Below the pieces are notes generated by a model. It had not been told where the DNA came from. It did not search any database and saw only the letters and a program-made list of their open reading frames with translations. From Bradyrhizobium centrolobii (GTDB lineage Bacteria; Pseudomonadota; Alphaproteobacteria; Rhizobiales; Xanthobacteraceae), in contig NZ_LUUB01000125.1 of the NCBI RefSeq assembly GCF_001641635.1, forward strand, positions 71,932-135,931: a stretch of 64,000 nucleotides of DNA, given 5' to 3'. A program made the translations under genes and the position numbers. Position 1 is the stretch's first letter, and each line of letters opens with the position of its first letter. Below are positions 59,095 to 64,000 of the stretch, one piece after another.

Positions 59095-59210
59095 CCACCC
59101 TTAAGGGCCGCTTTAGAAAATCTTCCGATTTGTCCGATAAGCGAAGAGCAGGGGTTGCTCGCCCGGGGCGCAAAGTCGCCCGCGGGTTTTTGGAATGGAC
59201 GTGGACTCCC

Positions 59211-60758
59211 GTGGAACCGCTCAACGCACGCTCGATGCTCGATGCCGCGACCAGCGCCGCGGCCATACCAACTGAAAAAGCCTTCGTCGAACGCCGGCGC
59301 CGGCTCACGCCGGCGGCGCTCGAGGTTGTCAACCAGAAGGTCGCGCGCGCCTATTCGCCGATCGTGATCGCCGGCATCGTGCGCGCAGTCGATTTCGCGC
59401 TGCTGAGCCTCGTCGGCGTCGCGCTCTATGTCGGCTATGTCACGCCACTCACCGGCTTCCGCTGGGACTATCTCGCGGCGATCGTCGCCGTCGCCACCGC
59501 CGCCGTGGTCTGCTTCCAGGCGGCGGACATCTACCAGGTCCAGCTCTTCCGCGGACAGCTCCGGCAGATGACGCGGATGATCTCGTCCTGGTCGTTCGTC
59601 TTCCTGTTGTTCATCGGCGCGTCCTTCTTCGCCAAGCTCGGCAGCGAGGTGTCGCGGCTATGGCTTGCCGCCTTCTTCTTCCTCGGGCTTGCCGCGCTGA
59701 TCGGCGAGCGCCTGGTGCTGCGCACGCTGGTGCGCGGCTGGGCGCGCGATGGCCGGCTCGACCGCCGCACCATCATCGTCGGCTCCGACAGCAGCGGCGA
59801 GGAGCTGGTCGAGGCGTTGAAGGCGCAGGAGGATTCCGACATCCACGTGCTCGGCGTGTTCGACGACCGCAACGACAGTCGCGCGCTCGACACCTGCGCC
59901 GGCGCGCGCAAGCTCGGCAAGGTTGACGACATCGTCGAGTTCGCCCGCCGCACCCGCGTCGATCTCGTGCTGTTCGCGCTGCCGATCTCGGCCGAGACGC
60001 GCATCCTAGAGATGCTGAAGAAGCTCTGGGTGCTCCCGGTCGACATCCGCCTCTCCGCGCACATCAACAAGCTGCGCTTCCGTCCCCGCTCCTATTCCTA
60101 TCTTGGCGAGGTGCCGACGCTCGACGTGTTCGAAGCGCCGATCACCGACTGGGATCTCGTGATGAAATGGCTGTTCGACCGCATCGTCGGCGGCATCGCA
60201 CTGCTCGCGGCGCTGCCGGTGATGGCACTGGTAGCGCTCGCGGTGAAGCTCGACAGCCCTGGCCCGGCTCTGTTCCGCCAGAAGCGCTTCGGCTTCAACA
60301 ACGAGCGCATCGACGTCTACAAATTCCGCTCGATGTATCACCATCAGGCTGACCCGACGGCCTCGAAGGTGGTCACCAAGAACGACCCGCGCGTCACCCG
60401 CGTCGGCCGCTTCATCCGCAAGACCAGCCTGGACGAGCTGCCGCAGCTCTTCAACGTGGTCTTCTCGGGCAATCTCTCCCTGGTCGGCCCGCGCCCGCAC
60501 GCAGTGCAGGGCAAGCTCCAGAGCCGGCTGTTCGACGAGGCCGTCGACGGCTATTTCGCGCGCCACCGCGTCAAGCCCGGCATCACGGGGTGGGCCCAGA
60601 TCAACGGCTGGCGCGGCGAAATCGACAACGAGGAGAAGATCCAGAAGCGAGTCGAGTTCGACCTCTACTACATCGAGAACTGGTCGGTGCTGTACGACCT
60701 CTACATTCTCCTGAAGACCCCGCTCTCGCTGCTGACCAAGAGCGAGAACGCGTATTGA
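59211..60758 (+). CDS. Polyprenyl-phosphate sugar phosphotransferase (WcaJ/ExoY type)
   Basis: A 515-residue enzyme that starts exopolysaccharide repeat units by moving a hexose-1-phosphate onto undecaprenyl phosphate. About four N-terminal helices, a CoA-binding-like middle domain (TIIVGSDSSGEELVEAL), then the C-terminal catalytic domain: FDRIVGGIALLAALPVMALV, DSPGPALFRQKRFGFN, YKFRSM, TSLDELPQLFNV and LVGPRPHA. The start is GTG 59211 (VEPLNARSMLDAA) by family length; TTG 59130 would add a basic extension. Confidence 0.88.
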   Translation: MEPLNARSMLDAATSAAAIPTEKAFVERRRRLTPAALEVVNQKVARAYSPIVIAGIVRAVDFALLSLVGVALYVGYVTPLTGFRWDYLAAIVAVATAAVVCFQAADIYQVQLFRGQLRQMTRMISSWSFVFLLFIGASFFAKLGSEVSRLWLAAFFFLGLAALIGERLVLRTLVRGWARDGRLDRRTIIVGSDSSGEELVEALKAQEDSDIHVLGVFDDRNDSRALDTCAGARKLGKVDDIVEFARRTRVDLVLFALPISAETRILEMLKKLWVLPVDIRLSAHINKLRFRPRSYSYLGEVPTLDVFEAPITDWDLVMKWLFDRIVGGIALLAALPVMALVALAVKLDSPGPALFRQKRFGFNNERIDVYKFRSMYHHQADPTASKVVTKNDPRVTRVGRFIRKTSLDELPQLFNVVFSGNLSLVGPRPHAVQGKLQSRLFDEAVDGYFARHRVKPGITGWAQINGWRGEIDNEEKIQKRVEFDLYYIENWSVLYDLYILLKTPLSLLTKSENAY

Positions 60759-60762
60759 GTTT

Positions 60763-60870
60763 CTGTCATGCCTCGCGAAGGCGGGGCATCCAGTAACCCG
60801 CAGCGACAGCCGTTTCCTGCAACACGCGCCGCGGAGTACTGGATCGCCCGGTCAAGCCGGGCGATGACAG
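60763..60870. repeat. Palindromic intergenic repeat family C
   Basis: CTGTCATGCCTCGCGAAGGC at the left is answered by GCCGGGCGATGACAG at the right, with inner CATCCAGTA / TACTGGAT pairing. It fills the gap between the sugar transferase and polymerase genes. Confidence 0.75.
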
Positions 60871-60903
60871 CGTGAGTGAGTTGCGTAATCGTGTGAGCGT
60901 GTG

Positions 60904-62160
60904 ATGGCGTATGCGGCGACGGCCGGGGAAATGAATGCAGCGGTTCGCGCTGCGCCCGGCGTGCTCGTCGTCCAGCGCGCGCTTGTATGGCTGGTCGGCG
61001 CCTCTGGCGCCATCGTCTTCATCGAGCCGAGCCCCTACGAGATCGTGACGCTGCTCGCCACCGTCACCTTCTTCGCCACCGGCCTGCGGCTCAAGCTCGC
61101 GCTCATGCCGCTGGTGCTGCTGCTGACCTTGCTCAATGTCGGCTACACCATCAGCGCGATCCCCCTGTTCGGCCAGTCCGAGGTCGCGAGCTGGATCGCA
61201 ACCTCCTGGTACATGGCGGTGACGGTGGTGTTCTTCGCCATGGTCACCTCCGAGGACACGGCGGCGCGGCTCGACATGCTGCGCCGCGGCCTCGTGGTCG
61301 GCGCGATGGTCGCCTCGCTCTCCGCCATCGCTGGCTATTTCAACCTCGTCCCCGGCGGACACGATCTCCTGACGCTCTACGAGCGCGCGCGCGGTACCTT
61401 CAAGGATCCGAACGTGCTCGGCGCCTTCCTGGTCCTGCCGGCGCTGTTCTCGCTCCAGAGCGTCGTGTCCGACCATCTGGCCAAGGCATTCCGCAACGTG
61501 ATCGCCTTCGGCATGATGTCGCTCGCGATCCTGCTCGCCTTCTCCCGCGCCGCCTGGGGCGGGCTGGTCCTGACCTCCGCCTTCATGCTGGCTCTGATGG
61601 TGCTGACCAGCCGGAGCAACGCCCAGCGCTCGCGCATCATCATCATGGCCGTCGTCGCCGCGGTGCTGGGGCTCGCGCTGATCGCGATCCTGTTGTCATT
61701 CGACTCCGTCGCCGAGATGTTCAAGCAGCGCGCGAGCTTCGACCAGAGCTATGACGAGGGCCGCTTCGGCCGGTTCGGCCGACACATCCTCGGCGCAGAG
61801 ATGGCGCTCGACCTGCCATTCGGCATCGGCCCGCTGCAATTCCACCGCTACTTCCCCGAGGACACCCACAATTCCTACCTGAACGCGTTCATGTCGGGCG
61901 GCTGGCTGTCCGGCGTGTGCTATCCCGCGCTTGTCTTCACCACCGTGGTCATAGGCTTCCGGCACATCTTCGTCCGCGTGCCCTGGCAGCGCGCGTATCT
62001 TGCGATCTTCTCCGCCTTCGTCGGCATTGTGGGCGAGAGCTTTGTGATCGACACCGACCACTGGCGGCACTTCTGGATGATGCTCGGAGCGATGTGGGGC
62101 ATGATCGCGGCCGCGCAGGCCTACAAGATCAGGGCCGACGCGGAAGTTTCCGCATCTTGA
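60904..62160 (+). CDS. O-antigen ligase/Wzy-like polysaccharide polymerase
   Basis: A 418-residue membrane protein with about ten helices (for example VWLVGASGAIVFIEPSPYEI, VVGAMVASLSAIAGYFNLV, IIIMAVVAAVLGLALIAILL) and a periplasmic loop holding GIGPLQFHRYFPEDTHNSYL, which matches the Wzy_C/WaaL pattern with a conserved His near the end of the loop. It would join repeat units made by the neighbouring enzymes. ATG 60904 or GTG 60901 is the start. Its last 32 bases overlap tail-to-tail with the marR gene. Confidence 0.83.
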   Translation: MAYAATAGEMNAAVRAAPGVLVVQRALVWLVGASGAIVFIEPSPYEIVTLLATVTFFATGLRLKLALMPLVLLLTLLNVGYTISAIPLFGQSEVASWIATSWYMAVTVVFFAMVTSEDTAARLDMLRRGLVVGAMVASLSAIAGYFNLVPGGHDLLTLYERARGTFKDPNVLGAFLVLPALFSLQSVVSDHLAKAFRNVIAFGMMSLAILLAFSRAAWGGLVLTSAFMLALMVLTSRSNAQRSRIIIMAVVAAVLGLALIAILLSFDSVAEMFKQRASFDQSYDEGRFGRFGRHILGAEMALDLPFGIGPLQFHRYFPEDTHNSYLNAFMSGGWLSGVCYPALVFTTVVIGFRHIFVRVPWQRAYLAIFSAFVGIVGESFVIDTDHWRHFWMMLGAMWGMIAAAQAYKIRADAEVSAS

Positions 62161-62656
62161 GATCGGGACGCTTTTCGGGCGGCGTGTCGAGATGGCCCTT
62201 CAGCGCTGACGTGGCCGCGAGCACGCCCTTGTAACCCTCGTTGGCGAAGCGCAGCAGCAGGCGCAACTCCTCCTCGGAATAGGCGCTCCAGACCCTCTCC
62301 ATCGCCTGCTGCAACGGGACATAGAGTTCGCCGATCTTCATCGCCGCTTCCGGCACCACGGTGATGAAGACCTTGCGCCGGTCACCCTCATCCCGCTCGC
62401 GGCGCACGAGGCCCGCTTTCTCAAGCCGGTCGACCACGCCGGTGATCGCGCCGGTCGTGAGCCCCGTCACCTCGGCGAGCCGGCCGGCGGTCACGCGCCC
62501 TTCGAGGTGCAGGATATCCATGCATTCGAGGTCGGAATTGGCGATTCCCGCAACGTTCGCAACGGTTTGACCATAAAGCACGCCCTGCGCCGACGACCGC
62601 CGCATCGCCTCTTCCAGTTCCTGCAAAAGCGCCGCGCGCGCCTTCGTCCTTGACAA
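62129..62656 (-). CDS. MarR-family transcriptional regulator
   Basis: A 175-residue winged-helix regulator. The DNA-binding part reads MDILHLEGRVTAGRLAEVTG, LTTGAITGVVDRLEKAGLVR and RERDEGDRRKVFITVVP (about residues 45-105), with dimerisation helices at both ends. It is divergent from a FAD-dependent monooxygenase, and a 15-base palindrome lies in the shared promoter region, so repression of both genes with release by an aromatic ligand is the likely scheme. Confidence 0.9.
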   Translation of the reverse strand: MSRTKARAALLQELEEAMRRSSAQGVLYGQTVANVAGIANSDLECMDILHLEGRVTAGRLAEVTGLTTGAITGVVDRLEKAGLVRRERDEGDRRKVFITVVPEAAMKIGELYVPLQQAMERVWSAYSEEELRLLLRFANEGYKGVLAATSALKGHLDTPPEKRPDLKMRKLPRRP

Positions 62657-62685
62657 GGCCGACCTCTTATCTTACTCGATATATA

Positions 62686-62700
62686 TCTTAGTCACTAAGA
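62686..62700. promoter_or_regulatory. Candidate MarR operator
   Basis: TCTTAGT-C-ACTAAGA, a perfect inverted repeat of 7-nt arms, in an AT-rich stretch that also has ATATATAT; it lies 30 bases before the marR start and 52 before the monooxygenase start. Confidence 0.65.
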
Positions 62701-62752
62701 GATTTAGCGACCGTAATTTCTCCTAGCACCACGGAAACGTCCGGAGCAAGCC

Positions 62753-63949
62753 ATGTCCAACCGTCCCCGCAAGGCCCTGATCATCGGCGCCGGCATCGCC
62801 GGGCCTGTCGCCGCCATCCTGCTTCGCCGCGCCGGTATCGAGTCCGCGATCTACGAGGCCTGGCCCTATTCGAAGGGCATCGGCGGCGGATTGCAGATCG
62901 CACCGAACGGCATGCAGGTGATGGACGAGATCGGCCTCGCCGGCGAGTTGATCAGCCGTGGCTCGGTCGCGGAGTCCTTCGACTTCTGCTCGCAGAGCGG
63001 CGAGAGGCTCGGCTCGCTCAACCGCGACATGGAGCGGCGCTTCGGCCAGCCCGCGGTCAATGTCTGCCGCGCCACGCTGAACGAGATGCTGATCGACAAA
63101 GCCTGGTGCTCCTGTGTCTCGCTCTACTTCGAGAAGCGGCTGATCAAGATCGAGGATCGCGGCGACCAGCCCGTCATCGCCTATTTCGCCGACGGCACGA
63201 CGGCCGAAGGCGATTTCCTGATCGGCGCGGACGGCGTGCACTCGGTGGCGCGCCGCCAGGTGATCCCGGACGGGCCGGCGCCCTTCAACACTGGCCTGAT
63301 CGGCTTCGGCGGCTTCGTGCCGCGCGCGGTTCTCGACGACACGGCAATCGGCCAGCGCGTCGAGACCACGTTCGGCCAGAGCGGCTTCTTCGGCTACGGC
63401 TTTTGCAGCCCGAACCCCGACGACGGCGTGATGTGGTGGAGCACGCAGCCCGCGCACGGCATGGATGCCGCGATGTTCCGCGCGCAGGATCAGGCAACGC
63501 TGAAGCAGCATCTGCGCAGCTTCCACCGGGGCTGGCACGATCCGATCCCGGCCATCGTCGAGGCGGCCGAGAACATCGTCGTGACAGACACGCTCGACGT
63601 CGCGACGTTGCCGACCTGGTCGCGCAAGCGCTCGCTGCTGATCGGCGACGCCGCGCATGCGACGAGCCCGCATGCCGGCCAGGGCGCCTCGCTCGCGCTC
63701 GAGGATGCGATGCGGCTGGCCCGGTTGATGCAGGAAGGCAAAGAGCTCGGTCTCACCTTCCAGAATTTCGAGGCGGAGCGGCGCCCGCGCGCCGAGAAGA
63801 TCGTCGCCATCGCCCGCCGCAACGGCAACAACAAGCGCGAATTCAGCGCCACCGGCGCGTGGATCCGCAATCAGATGATGAAATGGCTGCTGCCGCTCGG
63901 TGCGAAGGGCATGGAGTTCATGTACGCGTATGACGCGCGCGCGGCGTAG
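62753..63949 (+). CDS. FAD-dependent aromatic-ring monooxygenase
   Basis: A 398-residue class A flavoprotein monooxygenase. It has the dinucleotide motif IIGAGIAGPVAAILLRRAG at the N-terminus, the DG motif FLIGADGVHSVARRQV near 158, and the GD motif LIGDAAHATSPHAGQGASLA near 293. Substrates are commonly hydroxybenzoates or similar rings; the exact one is unknown. Divergent from marR and probably its main target. Confidence 0.88.
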   Translation: MSNRPRKALIIGAGIAGPVAAILLRRAGIESAIYEAWPYSKGIGGGLQIAPNGMQVMDEIGLAGELISRGSVAESFDFCSQSGERLGSLNRDMERRFGQPAVNVCRATLNEMLIDKAWCSCVSLYFEKRLIKIEDRGDQPVIAYFADGTTAEGDFLIGADGVHSVARRQVIPDGPAPFNTGLIGFGGFVPRAVLDDTAIGQRVETTFGQSGFFGYGFCSPNPDDGVMWWSTQPAHGMDAAMFRAQDQATLKQHLRSFHRGWHDPIPAIVEAAENIVVTDTLDVATLPTWSRKRSLLIGDAAHATSPHAGQGASLALEDAMRLARLMQEGKELGLTFQNFEAERRPRAEKIVAIARRNGNNKREFSATGAWIRNQMMKWLLPLGAKGMEFMYAYDARAA

Positions 63950-63960
63950 TCTTTTCTTCT

Positions 63961-63988
63961 CCCTCTCCCCGTTCTTACGGGGAGAGGG
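63961..63988 (+). terminator. GAGAGGG-type palindrome after the monooxygenase gene
   Basis: CCCTCTCCCC pairs with GGGGAGAGGG around an 8-base loop, 12 bases after the stop; followed by TTGGGG. Probable terminator, and a third copy of the repeat unit also seen at 53625 and 55482. Confidence 0.65.
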
Positions 63989-64000
63989 TTGGGGTGAGGG

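Overview
The window is GC-rich chromosomal DNA of an alphaproteobacterium of the order Hyphomicrobiales (Rhizobiales), most like Bradyrhizobium or a close relative. I base this on the trigger factor-clpP-clpX-lon cluster, the glnB-glnA pair, long alphaproteobacterial RpsI, a bkd-type dehydrogenase cluster, the GumC/ExoP exopolysaccharide genes, and several families of dispersed imperfect palindromes. No database search was possible, so all names rest on motifs and family knowledge.

Region 1 (1-16 kb) is a metal-resistance island. A cusBA-type Cu(I)/Ag(I) RND pair is followed by an ECF sigma factor of the SigF type with its membrane anti-sigma NrsF. Next come small exported or membrane proteins and a Met-rich cytochrome c, then a complete czcCBA RND operon for divalent cations that ends in a His-rich CDF exporter. 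TM4 signature residues separate the two RND pumps by substrate. Two SigF-type promoter matches (GTAACC-N16-CGAA type) lie before sigF and before the 87-aa exported protein.

Region 2 (16-29 kb) holds housekeeping genes: a SAM methyltransferase, tRNA-Val(UAC), a GFA-family protein, then lon, clpX, clpP and tig on the minus strand, tRNA-Leu(UAG), a multicopper-oxidase-fold protein that has lost most copper ligands, a GNAT acetyltransferase and NAD(P)HX repair enzyme Nnr.

Region 3 (29-34.6 kb) is nitrogen metabolism with a scar. glnB has a candidate sigma-54 promoter and is followed by glnA. Downstream of glnA is an inserted block: a palindromic repeat, a C-terminal tip resembling an Rhs/polymorphic toxin, an overlapping small membrane protein that could be its immunity partner, and a REP-associated transposase with 21-nt terminal inverted repeats and a 186-bp tandem duplication of its 5' end. 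The block ends in a second copy of the last 124 nt of glnA plus its terminator and palindrome. A periplasmic-type asparaginase follows.

Region 4 (34.6-53 kb) contains slipin and NfeD, branched-chain 2-oxoacid dehydrogenase E2/E1-beta/E1-alpha, a gamma-glutamyl-GABA hydrolase-like enzyme, an AI-2E family transporter, a diguanylate cyclase, rplM-rpsI, a thioesterase, an enoyl-CoA hydratase, a CoA-binding protein, metY, ctaA and a DUF2842 protein.

Region 5 (51-62 kb) is an envelope/exopolysaccharide region: a polysaccharide deacetylase-fold protein without its metal ligands, a CelD-type acetyltransferase, a Tat-exported amidohydrolase, a GumC/Wzc-like chain-length protein with a degenerate kinase domain, a GT4 glycosyltransferase, a polyprenyl-phosphate sugar transferase and a Wzy/O-antigen-ligase-like protein. 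The window closes with a divergent marR/FAD-monooxygenase pair sharing a palindromic operator.
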